The translations under genes and the position numbers were made by a program. Of a stretch of 64,000 bases of DNA, positions 34,966 to 43,456 are shown piece by piece (the first letter of the stretch is position 1; each line of letters opens with the position of its first letter). Source of the DNA: Rhodocyclaceae bacterium (GTDB taxonomy: Bacteria > Pseudomonadota > Gammaproteobacteria > Burkholderiales > Rhodocyclaceae); contig VBWA01000028.1 in NCBI GenBank assembly GCA_006218025.1, positions 1 to 64,000 on the forward strand. Reading direction: 5' to 3'. Under the pieces are notes generated by a model. The model worked only from the letters and a program-made list of their open reading frames with translations, did not search any database and was not told the DNA's origin.

Positions 34966-36990
34966 CTATTGGGCAGTTAGACAGGGAACGGTCAGGGTGA
35001 TCGTGGTGCCATTGCCGGGGCTGCTGTCGACCTCCATCGCGCCTCCGAGATTGACCATGCGTTCGTAGATCGAACTCAGGCCAAAACTGCGCTGCCCGGA
35101 CATGGCGCCATGGTGATCGGCCGGATCGAAACCGCAACCGTCGTCGTCAACGACGAGCACCAGCTGGCTCTCGCTGCACAGGCAGGAGACGCTTGCATCG
35201 TTTACCCCGGCATGCTTCGCGACATTGATCAGAAGCTCGCGTACCGAACGATACAGCACCGCCTGAATTTCCTGGCCCAACGGCCTGTCGCAGAGATCGC
35301 CGTGGATCCGCACCGCGATGCCGTACACGCGCTCGATTTCATCGCCCAGCCACTCCAGCGCCGGCATCAAGCCCAGCCTGTGCAGGATCGGCGGACTCAG
35401 CTCCATGGTGATGGACCGCGCAGAGCGTTCGGCCTGATCCACCAGTGCCACGACCTCGTCCACTGACGAGGTCAGCGAGCCGGCGGCGAGCGTGGTCAGC
35501 TTGATCTTGATCACCGCCAGGAGTTGCCCGAGATTGTCATGCAGATCCTCCGCCAGCATGCGCCGCTCGCGTTCTTCGGTCATCGTCAGCTGCGCTGATA
35601 GCCGGCGCAGCTGTGTTGTCCGCTCCTGCACATTGGCTTCCAGGCTCGCCGCCATTTCACGCAATTGCTGCTCGGCCTCTTTACCCCGGGTGACATCGAC
35701 CATGATGCCGCGCAACCAGCGCGGCTCGCCGTCCTCCACCACCACCGTGACCATGTCGTGTAGCCAGACCGTGCGGCCATCCCGCGCGATGAAACGGTAT
35801 TCGAAGTCGTGCGGCATGATCTTCCGCGTGCAGGCCTCACAGTAGCCCGGCGCCCAGGTCTTGTCGTCGGGATGCAGGTGGTCCGCCCAGAAGCCCGGCT
35901 GCAGCCAGTCCCTGGCGGGATAGCCCAGCAGACGTTCCGCCTGCTGGCTGACGAAGGTAAAGGTAAATGTCTTTGCATCGGCCTCCCACACGATTCCGTC
36001 GGTGGTGTTGACGATGTCCCGGAACCGTTGTTGCGAAGCCTTGAGCGCATCCTCCGCCTTCCTGCGCTCGGTGATGTCTTTCATGGTCGCCATGTAGCCA
36101 ACCACGCGGCCCTGAACATCCTTGACCACGGAGGGACTGACAATCACCGGGAAGCGCTCGCCGCCCTTGCGCATGAAGGTCAATTCAAGCGCATTCGTGT
36201 GGCCTGCCCGAACATTCCGAAACGCGGCCTGAATGGCTTCATGTTCTTCCGGCGGCCAATACGGATGCGGCAGTCCCGAACCGATCAGTTCCTCGCGTGA
36301 AAATCCGGTCATGCGGCAAAGCGCAGGGTTTACATCGAGGTGCACGCCATCCGTATCCACCACCGACAATCCGTCCTGCATGAAGCCGACCAGGCTGTTG
36401 GAAAACTGGACCGAGGCGTCCAGGGCGCCCTGCACCTGTTTGCGTTCCGTGACATCCGTCAGCACCAGGCGCAGCACCGGGGCCTTGCCCTCCTTGATCA
36501 GGCGCAGGCTATCCAGCCGGACGTCGATCCGCGACCTGTCCGGGCGCGACAGCATCACTTCGCTATTCAGCTTGGCATTCTTGCCCAGCGCAGACGTGAA
36601 ATGCTGCTGCCAGCGGTCGCGGTCCCCGGCCATGACAGACAGGCTGAAGCGGCGTTTGAGCAGTCTGGCGCGATCCATCCCCAGCATTTCCGCACCCGTC
36701 AGATTGATTTCGGCGATCTGGCCCTTGTCGCTCAGCGTCAGATAACCGACGGGAGCAAAGTCATAGAAGTCGATGTAGCGGTCGCGCGATTCTTCAAGAG
36801 CGATCTGGGATTGACGCAAGGTCTCGTTCTGCATCTCCAGTTCGATTTGGTGCACCTGAAGTTCATGCAGCAATTCCTCGACCGGCCGCTGTGTGGCGGC
36901 AGCTCTCTGCGTGAGTTTTGCGGTGAGTCTGGCCTCCGCCTTCGCCCGCAGCTGCGGATCACGTTGCTGCTTTCCATCGCGCCCGTTCAT
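34966..36990 (-). CDS. Multi-PAS histidine kinase (HisKA_3/NarX-type)
   Basis: 674-residue soluble kinase. An N-terminal coiled coil (VEELLHELQVHQIELEMQNE) is followed by three PAS/PAC units (about 75-190, 195-320 and 325-450). The dimerisation helix carries the phospho-His in RRMLAEDLHDNLGQ, and the HATPase has VRELLINVAKHAG, VDDDGCGFDP and GLSSIYERM. It has no TM segment, so it senses a cytoplasmic signal. The partner regulator lies directly downstream. The neighbouring CheB-CheR hybrid may feed the same pathway. Confidence 0.93.
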   Translation of the reverse strand: MNGRDGKQQRDPQLRAKAEARLTAKLTQRAAATQRPVEELLHELQVHQIELEMQNETLRQSQIALEESRDRYIDFYDFAPVGYLTLSDKGQIAEINLTGAEMLGMDRARLLKRRFSLSVMAGDRDRWQQHFTSALGKNAKLNSEVMLSRPDRSRIDVRLDSLRLIKEGKAPVLRLVLTDVTERKQVQGALDASVQFSNSLVGFMQDGLSVVDTDGVHLDVNPALCRMTGFSREELIGSGLPHPYWPPEEHEAIQAAFRNVRAGHTNALELTFMRKGGERFPVIVSPSVVKDVQGRVVGYMATMKDITERRKAEDALKASQQRFRDIVNTTDGIVWEADAKTFTFTFVSQQAERLLGYPARDWLQPGFWADHLHPDDKTWAPGYCEACTRKIMPHDFEYRFIARDGRTVWLHDMVTVVVEDGEPRWLRGIMVDVTRGKEAEQQLREMAASLEANVQERTTQLRRLSAQLTMTEERERRMLAEDLHDNLGQLLAVIKIKLTTLAAGSLTSSVDEVVALVDQAERSARSITMELSPPILHRLGLMPALEWLGDEIERVYGIAVRIHGDLCDRPLGQEIQAVLYRSVRELLINVAKHAGVNDASVSCLCSESQLVLVVDDDGCGFDPADHHGAMSGQRSFGLSSIYERMVNLGGAMEVDSSPGNGTTITLTVPCLTAQ

Positions 36991-37081
36991 GAGATCTCCA
37001 GCGTCTCGTTCACCAACATTTGCGGCACCCGCTCGGTGGCGTCCATGGTGGCATTACCCGCCTGAACGCCCTGCACCCGAA

Positions 37082-40000
37082 TCATTGGCTTATATCCAGG
37101 GTAGTGCCCACCAGCCCGGTCACGCGTCCCCTGGCGTCGGCGATCGTCACCGCCCGGGAGCGCACAAGGTTGGTCGTACCGTCCGGACGCCTGATCCGAT
37201 ACTCGATGTCGCAGGGTACCTGCGTATCCACCGAGTTCTGTATTGCCGTGGCAACCCGTTTCCGATCTTCCTGGCTGAGGGCTTTCAGGACATCCTCCAG
37301 AGACATCGGCGTGCTGACCGGTGGATAACCGAAAATCCTGAACATCTCTGTCGACCAGCGTCCCTGGCCCGTCGGCACATCCAGTTCCCAGCTGCCCAGA
37401 CCGGCAATCTCCTGCGCCGTCGCGAGCATGGCTTCACTTCGCTTCACCTTCTCACTGGCAAGCTTGAAATCGGTAACTTCGGTGAAGGTCAGCACCACGC
37501 CCTCGATGACGTTGTCCAGTGTCCGGTAAGGCTGAATGCGGGCCAGGTACCACGCCCCGTCCATGGTGCGCAACTCGCGCTCGATGGGGATCAGGGTGTC
37601 GAGTACGGCCTGGAGCTCGGCCTGCAGATCCTCACCCTCGATATTCGACTTGATGTCGCTCAGAGGGCGGCCGATGTCGGTGGCGATCAGGCGGTAGACC
37701 TTTACCGCCTCGCGGGTGTAGCGCCGAATGATCAGTTGGTGGTCGAGGAACAGGGTGCCGGTATTGACGTTGTCCAGCAGGTTCTTCATGTCGTTCTGAA
37801 TCCGGCTCAATTGCTCGATCCTGGCATTCAGCTCGGCATTGACGGTGATCGTCTCTTCATTGAGCGATTGCAGTTCCTCCTTTGAAGTCTCCAGTTCCTC
37901 ATTGGATGACTGGAGTTCCTCGTTGGTGGACTGCAATTCCTCGTTGGCCGACTTGAGTTCCTCGTTGGTGGCCTGCTGTTCTTCGATGGTGGCCTGCAGG
38001 TTCTCCTTGGCATAGGCAAGTTCGCGTTCCAGCTGCTCGATGCGCGCCGCTTCGGCTGGCAAGGCAGCGCGGCCTCCTCGCCTGGGTCTTGCCACCGGCT
38101 TGCCCGACTCGGGGACATCCTGAAAGCTCACCAGCAGCAGGCTTTCTCTGGCGGTAGCGCCGACCGCGGGCTCCGGCAGCACCCTCACGCTGAAACTGAC
38201 CGTGGAAAATCCGCCGTTGGTCTTTACCGCCACTTCCTGGTTCAGCGTCGGCGCGGCCTGCGTCGCCGCATTGATGAGGGCCGTGCGCAGTTCCAGTTGC
38301 AGGCCCTCGCGCGCCATCTCGACCACATTGTTGGTCACCGGGCCGGGAGCCGGACGCAGGTAGCGACCCGTTTCGCCATGCACGTAGAGGATATTGCCCT
38401 TGAAGTCGGTCGTAACCGAGGCAGGGGCGTAGGACTGCAGCAGCATGCGAGTGCTGAGGTCGGCGATGTTGCCGGCCTTGGCCCTGCCGACCGCTCCCCT
38501 GTCGGGTGCTTTGACGCCCGAGTCCTGGCGGGGTGAAGTTACGGACAAGCTCGAATGGGTTGCGACCGCGGTGTGACTGGCCCGGTAGAACTTCCATTTG
38601 CGGTTGATGACCGGAAACAGTTCGGGATTGTCGGTGATGCTCTCCGAAGTCGAGAGAAACAATACGCCGCCGGGCTTGAGGGCATAGTGAAAGTTGATGA
38701 TCAGGCGGCTTTGCTGCTCCGGCTCGAGATAGATCAGCAGGTTGCGGCAACTGAGCAGGTCGAGCTTGGTGAAGGGAGGATCCTTGATGACGTTCTGCAC
38801 GGCAAACACCACCATCTCGCGGATATCCTTCTTGACCTTGTAGCCGCCATCGTTGTCTTGGTCCTTGATGAAAAATCGGCGCAGCCGCTCCGGCGTGATG
38901 TCCTGGGCAACATTGGGCGGGTAGTTTCCGCCGCGCGCGACCGCGATGGCGTCATCGTCGAGGTCGGTGGCGTAGATCTGGACGCCGAATTCCCTGTGGT
39001 TTTCCTCCATGTGCTCGCGCAGCAGCATGGCGATCGAATAGGCTTCCTCGCCCGTGGCGCAACCGGCCACCCAGACGCGGAATACGTAGCCCTCGGGCTT
39101 GTCCGCCAGGATTTTTGGCAGGATGTCCTGCTTCAGCGCAACGAAGGCCTCGGGATCGCGAAAGAAGCTGGTGACGTTGATCAGCAGTTCCTTGAACAGC
39201 GTTTGCACTTCGGCAGGGTGCTCCTTGAGATAGCGCGCATAGACCGCCAGATCCTCGATGTTGTGCTGCGCCATCCTGCGCTCGATGCGGCGGCCGATGG
39301 TGCTCTTCTTGTAGAGCGAGAAATCGTGGCCGGTACCGCTGCGCACTTGCAGCAATATCTGGTTCAGGCCGCTGACGGCCTTCCCCGATGTGATGGGTGC
39401 CTGCTTCTGGCGGTAGACGGACTGCCGCGTCAGCTCGATCAGCATCGCCGGCATGTTCTCCACCGGCAGGATATGGGTCGCGTAGCCGGCCGCAATGACG
39501 CTTTGCGGCATGCCGTCATATTTGGCGGTCGACGGTTCCTGCACCATGCAGACGCCGCCGGCGCCGAGAATCGCGCGCAGACCGAGCGTGCCGTCGGTGG
39601 CGGTGCCGGAGAGGATGATGCCGATGGCACTTTCGGCCTGATCCTCGGCCAGCGAGCGCAGGAAGGCATCGATCGGCATGCGCTGCCCGCGCGCCTGCTC
39701 CGGCACGGAAAGTTGCAGCACGCCATGCAGGATGGCCATTTCGCGGTTGGGCGGAATGACATAGACGTGACCGGATTCGACCGCAACCTGATCCATGGCT
39801 TCCACTACCGGCATGGCGGTGGAGCGTTGCAGGATTTCCGTCAGGAGGCTTGCATGACCCGGATCGAGATGCGGAACCAGCACGAAGGCCATGCCGATGT
39901 CGGCCGGGCATGCGCGGAAAAATGCCTCAAAAGCCTCCAGCCCCCCAGCGGATGCGCCAATGCCGACAATGGGGAAGGCAGTGGCCGCAGTTTCCTTCAC

Positions 40001-40144
40001 TTCAGCGGGCTCTGCGGGAACATTGTTTGCGATCTTCCTGGCTGTCACGGGCTTCCTTTTCTTGGCGCCGCCCTGACGGCGACCGTACTCCGCTTCCGGC
40101 CGCCATCGGTGGCGACGGCCTGCATATGCACTATACCCCGCCAT
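37082..40144 (-). CDS. CheB-CheR-PAS hybrid protein
   Basis: About 1020 residues. Order: CheB methylesterase (FPIVGIGASAGGLEAFEAFF, LVPHLDPGHASLL, LSGTATDGTLG), CheR methyltransferase (ELLINVTSFFRDPEAF, VWVAGCATGEEAYSIAM, LLSCRNLLIYL), a PAS-like part, a striking coiled coil of repeated NEELQS units (NEELKSANEELQSTNEELQS and on), then two PAS domains. There is no receiver domain and no kinase. Such hybrids are known near kinases and are not tied to classical chemoreceptors. Whether both enzyme activities persist is untested, but the catalytic motifs look intact. ATG 40144 is my choice; upstream starts are possible. Confidence 0.92.
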   Translation of the reverse strand: MAGYSAYAGRRHRWRPEAEYGRRQGGAKKRKPVTARKIANNVPAEPAEVKETAATAFPIVGIGASAGGLEAFEAFFRACPADIGMAFVLVPHLDPGHASLLTEILQRSTAMPVVEAMDQVAVESGHVYVIPPNREMAILHGVLQLSVPEQARGQRMPIDAFLRSLAEDQAESAIGIILSGTATDGTLGLRAILGAGGVCMVQEPSTAKYDGMPQSVIAAGYATHILPVENMPAMLIELTRQSVYRQKQAPITSGKAVSGLNQILLQVRSGTGHDFSLYKKSTIGRRIERRMAQHNIEDLAVYARYLKEHPAEVQTLFKELLINVTSFFRDPEAFVALKQDILPKILADKPEGYVFRVWVAGCATGEEAYSIAMLLREHMEENHREFGVQIYATDLDDDAIAVARGGNYPPNVAQDITPERLRRFFIKDQDNDGGYKVKKDIREMVVFAVQNVIKDPPFTKLDLLSCRNLLIYLEPEQQSRLIINFHYALKPGGVLFLSTSESITDNPELFPVINRKWKFYRASHTAVATHSSLSVTSPRQDSGVKAPDRGAVGRAKAGNIADLSTRMLLQSYAPASVTTDFKGNILYVHGETGRYLRPAPGPVTNNVVEMAREGLQLELRTALINAATQAAPTLNQEVAVKTNGGFSTVSFSVRVLPEPAVGATARESLLLVSFQDVPESGKPVARPRRGGRAALPAEAARIEQLERELAYAKENLQATIEEQQATNEELKSANEELQSTNEELQSSNEELETSKEELQSLNEETITVNAELNARIEQLSRIQNDMKNLLDNVNTGTLFLDHQLIIRRYTREAVKVYRLIATDIGRPLSDIKSNIEGEDLQAELQAVLDTLIPIERELRTMDGAWYLARIQPYRTLDNVIEGVVLTFTEVTDFKLASEKVKRSEAMLATAQEIAGLGSWELDVPTGQGRWSTEMFRIFGYPPVSTPMSLEDVLKALSQEDRKRVATAIQNSVDTQVPCDIEYRIRRPDGTTNLVRSRAVTIADARGRVTGLVGTTLDISQ

Positions 40145-40212
40145 GCCAATGGCTGAGAAATTCCAGGTGCGTGTAGACTGAACGTGCTGACAGAAGAAGG
40201 AAGGATGCAACC

Positions 40213-41252
40213 ATGGATGAAGTCATCGGAAGCGACCAGCGCCACCCGGCAAAATACTGGCACGTGCTCGACGATGGCCGGTTGCAGTGCGATATTTGTC
40301 CGCGCGACTGCAAGCTCCACGAAGGCCAGCGCGGCGCCTGTTTCGTGCGTGGCCGCGCCGAAAACCAGATGGTGCTGACCACCTACGGACGATCCTCCGG
40401 CTTCTGCATTGACCCGATCGAAAAGAAGCCCCTCAACCATTTCTATCCGGGGTCGAGCGTGTTCTCGTTCGGCACCGCCGGCTGCAACCTGGCCTGCAAG
40501 TTCTGCCAGAACTGGGACATTTCCAAGCGCAGGCGCACGGCAGCAAGAGTGTCGCCTTCACCTACAACGATCCGGTAGTCTTTTTCGAGTACGCACTCGA
40601 TGCGGCTGATGCCTGCCATGAACTCGGACTCAAGACCGTCGCCGTCACCGCCGGCTACATGCACGATGCGCCCCGGCGCGAGTTCTACTCGAAGATGGAT
40701 GCGGCCAACATCGATCTGAAGGCCTTCACCGAAGACTTCTACGTCAAGCTCACCGGCGCCCACCTGCAGGCCATTCTCGATACGCTGGCCTATGTCCATC
40801 ACGACACCGACTGCTGGCTGGAAATCACGACGCTGCTGATCCCGGGCCACAACGACTCCGACGCCGAAGTTACCGAACTGACGCAATGGGTCGCCCGCGA
40901 ACTTGGCCCGGACGTGCCGCTGCACTTCAGCGCTTTCCACCCCGACTGGAAAATGGCCGACGTGCCGCCCACGCCGCCGGCGACCCTTGCCAAAGCCCGC
41001 CGCATTGCGCTCGACGCAGGTTTGCACTACGTCTACACAGGCAACGTTCATGACGTCGAAGGCGGCACGACGTATTGCCCCGGCTGCCACCACGCAGCCG
41101 TGGTGCGCGACTGGTACGATATTCGCCATTACGATCTGACGCCGCAGGGCAACTGCCCGAAGTGCGGACGGCAAATCGCCGGTCGCTTCGGAGAATTCAG
41201 CAAGCCCTTCGGTCCAAGACGCATCCCGGTACTCATGCAGGCCCACGCCTGA
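40213..41252 (+). pseudogene. AmmeMemoRadiSam radical SAM gene, frameshifted copy
   Basis: Homologous over its whole length to the intact gene at 62416-63513. The first frame (40213-40578) carries CDICPRDCKLHEGQRGACFV and the radical SAM CxxxCxxC reading NLACKFCQNWDIS. It then shifts after DISKR. The other frame resumes at SKSVAFTYNDPVVFFEY and runs to 41252. Against the intact copy about 58 nt are missing at 40530-40545, which breaks the frame. The downstream zinc-ribbon-like cysteines (YCPGC, NCPKCGRQ) are kept. The start is ATG 40213 after AGGAAGG. It may be a true pseudogene or an assembly deletion. Confidence 0.88.
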
Positions 41253-41260
41253 CCCTCATC

Positions 41261-41434
41261 ATGCTGAAAAAGACTGCAATCAGACGACCCATCGCCCTGG
41301 TGCTCGTTGTGCTCGGCGCCGCCCTGATGTTTCTGGCACCCGAGACCTGGGCCGGCCTGGCGCTTCTGGCAATCGGCATCTTGCTGGAAGTGGCCGGAAT
41401 CGCGCTGCGCCATCGGGATTCCCAGCGACCGTAG
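41261..41434 (+). CDS. Small two-helix membrane protein
   Basis: 57 residues, with two hydrophobic helices (PIALVLVVLGAALMFLAP and AGLALLAIGILLEVAGIAL), basic ends and a short turn. It starts 8 bp after the radical SAM frame ends. No family is recognised. It probably belongs to the same transcript. Confidence 0.6.
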   Translation: MLKKTAIRRPIALVLVVLGAALMFLAPETWAGLALLAIGILLEVAGIALRHRDSQRP

Positions 41435-41455
41435 GCGACAGGAGGTAGCGCGACG

Positions 41456-42142
41456 CTAGGGTTGTGATCGCGTCAGCGGAACAAAAGCCACCATCAGGAT
41501 GCTGCGGCTGCTGACGGATCCATCGCCGCGTTTCTCGACCAGCATCAGTTGCTGTACGCCTCCCGGTTCTCCGACCGGGATGACCAGCCGACCGCCGGGT
41601 TTCAGTTGTTCGACCAGCGGCGGCGGAATATGCGGCGCGGCCGCCGTGACGATGATGCCGTCGAAGGGCGCATGTTCGGGCCATCCGTGATAGCCGTCGC
41701 CATGGCGCACCGTGACATTGCCGTAGCCCAGCTCTTGCAGCCGCTCGTTGGCGCTGCTGGCCAGCGCGCCGATGATCTCGATGCTGTACACCTGCTGCAC
41801 GAGTTCCGCCAGCACCGCCGACTGATAGCCGGAGCCGGTGCCGACCTCGAGCACGATACTGTCCGGCCGAGGCTCGAGCAGATCGCTCATCAACGCGACG
41901 ATGTAGGGTTGCGAAATGGTTTGCCCGTAGCCTATCGGCAGCGGACCGTTGGCGAATGCACGATAGCGATCGTAGGCGCCGACGAATCGCTCACGCGGCA
42001 CCTTCGCCATGGCGGCCAAGACCCGCTCGTCGAGCGCCGCCTTGCCGATTTCGTAGCGGGTCAGCTCGACTTCATCGAGGATGTCGTGCAGCATGGTCTT
42101 GCGGTCCGCTGCCGTTCCGGATATTGAAAATCCATTCACCAT
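41456..42142 (-). CDS. pcm: Protein-L-isoaspartate O-methyltransferase (cytoplasmic)
   Basis: SAM-dependent repair of isoaspartyl damage in aged proteins. About 228 residues: VPRERFVGAY, the substrate-pocket IGYGQTISQPYIVALM, motif I LEVGTGSGYQSAVLAEL, GYGNVTVRHGDGYHGWPEHA, IIVTAAAPHIPPPL and GGRLVIPVG. The start is set at ATG 42142; the next in-frame ATG (42094) is also reasonable, and an upstream extension has no coding character. It is one of two PCMTs in the window; the other is exported (45829-46578). Confidence 0.92.
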   Translation of the reverse strand: MVNGFSISGTAADRKTMLHDILDEVELTRYEIGKAALDERVLAAMAKVPRERFVGAYDRYRAFANGPLPIGYGQTISQPYIVALMSDLLEPRPDSIVLEVGTGSGYQSAVLAELVQQVYSIEIIGALASSANERLQELGYGNVTVRHGDGYHGWPEHAPFDGIIVTAAAPHIPPPLVEQLKPGGRLVIPVGEPGGVQQLMLVEKRGDGSVSSRSILMVAFVPLTRSQP

Positions 42143-42261
42143 GGCGCATACCCGCCCATTTCGTTTTCCATCATAGTAGCGGCTGGCGCAAGGAACAGGC
42201 GAAGTCTCGGCGAACGACTGACCGGAGTCATGGAATCGCCGGGGTGCAAGGGACAAGCACA

Positions 42262-43041
42262 ATGGTGACGGCGACTTTTCGCTTCTATGAGGAATTGAAC
42301 GACTTTCTGCCCGCCGAGAGGCGCCGGCAGGAATTCGCCGCACTTTGCGCCGAGAGCGCGACAACCAAGCACATGATCGAGGCCTTGGGCGTGCCTCACA
42401 CCGAAGTCGAACTGATCCTGGTCAACGGCGAGTCGGTCGGTTTCGATCACCGGCTGCGGGATGGCGACCGCGTCGCGGTTTATCCGAAGTTCGAGGCCCT
42501 TGATATCACTCCCCTGCTCCGCGTCCGCGAACTGCCGTTGCGCAACCCGCGATTCGTCGCCGACGCCCATCTCGGAGCATTGGCCCGCCTGCTGCGCATG
42601 GCCGGCTTCGACACGCTCTACGACAATCTCTACCAGGACCGCGAGATTGCGGACACCGCCGGGCGGGACGGCCGCATCGTGCTGACGCGCGATCGCGAAC
42701 TGCTCAAACTGCGCAGCATTACGCACGGCTGCTATGTCCGTGCCATAGAGCCGGTGCAGCAGTTGCGGGAGATCATGGATCGCCTCGACCTGGCGCGCAG
42801 CGCCCGGCCCTTCAGCCTTTGCCTGGTGTGCAATGCGTCGCTGCGGCCCATCGACAAGGCGGCCGTGCTCGAAAGATTGCCTCCTTCGGTTCGAGACGGC
42901 CACGAGCATTTCACCACCTGCGACGTCTGCCGTCGCATCTTCTGGAAGGGTTCGCACTGGCGGCGGATGCAGTCAGTGCTGGATGGGTCACTGCAGGCAG
43001 TTGCCACCGATTTCTGCCGCAGCTGCGGCGATGGTCAATGA
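42262..43041 (+). CDS. MoaD/ubiquitin-like plus Mut7-C RNase-fold protein
   Basis: 259 residues. The N-terminal ~85 residues form a beta-grasp (ubiquitin/MoaD-like) domain (ATFRFYEELNDFLPAERR, VELILVNGESVGFDHRLRDG). It has no Gly-Gly tail, because the chain continues into Mut7-C, a PIN-like nuclease domain (FVADAHLGALARLLRMAGFD, DREIADTAGRDGRIVLTRDR), and a four-Cys zinc ribbon (CLVCNASL...CDVCRRIFWKGSHWRRM). Mut7-C proteins are implicated in RNA processing; the activity of this architecture is unproven. ATG 42262 follows AAGGGAC. It is convergent with the small gene at 43035 (7-bp overlap). Confidence 0.87.
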   Translation: MVTATFRFYEELNDFLPAERRRQEFAALCAESATTKHMIEALGVPHTEVELILVNGESVGFDHRLRDGDRVAVYPKFEALDITPLLRVRELPLRNPRFVADAHLGALARLLRMAGFDTLYDNLYQDREIADTAGRDGRIVLTRDRELLKLRSITHGCYVRAIEPVQQLREIMDRLDLARSARPFSLCLVCNASLRPIDKAAVLERLPPSVRDGHEHFTTCDVCRRIFWKGSHWRRMQSVLDGSLQAVATDFCRSCGDGQ

Positions 43042-43313
43042 TCTTCGAGGTGCGGGACCGATTCCTCGGCGGGTTGGCCGGTCTCGGGATCGATCCAGTC
43101 GGCGATGCCGATCTCGCTCTCGGCTTCCTCCAAAGATTCGCCGGCCTCGAGATTTGCGCCACCGCTTTCCATGTCATCGACCGCCTCGATCAGCGTCGCG
43201 AAGGGGCCGAATTCCTCGCCGCTTGCCCTGTGTTGCCAGTAGAAGCCGTCCGGGCGCTCGATGATGCGCGTCTTGTCGTAGTCGGGTGGAGTTTCGGGGA
43301 TTGCGATTGCCAT
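43035..43313 (-). CDS. Conserved small acidic protein
   Basis: 92 residues. The N-terminal half (DYDKTRIIERPDGFYWQHRA, SGEEFGPFATLIEAVDDM) looks like a small beta domain of the kind that aligns a residue stretch with a reading-guide motif. The C-terminal half is strongly acidic (LEEAESEIGIADWIDPETGQ). I recognise it only as a recurrent betaproteobacterial hypothetical. It is convergent with the Mut7-C gene and upstream of nothing on its own strand. Confidence 0.65.
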   Translation of the reverse strand: MAIAIPETPPDYDKTRIIERPDGFYWQHRASGEEFGPFATLIEAVDDMESGGANLEAGESLEEAESEIGIADWIDPETGQPAEESVPHLEDH

Positions 43314-43456
43314 GCTGCTACTCCTTTTTCATCCTTGCGAAAATCGTTTGATCTCTTCTTCTGAGATTCGCGCCGCGAGCGCACTACTGCACAGACGGGT
43401 CGATAGAAGAATACACCCGCCACGTTCCGGATACCGCATGAAAATACACAGCCCCT

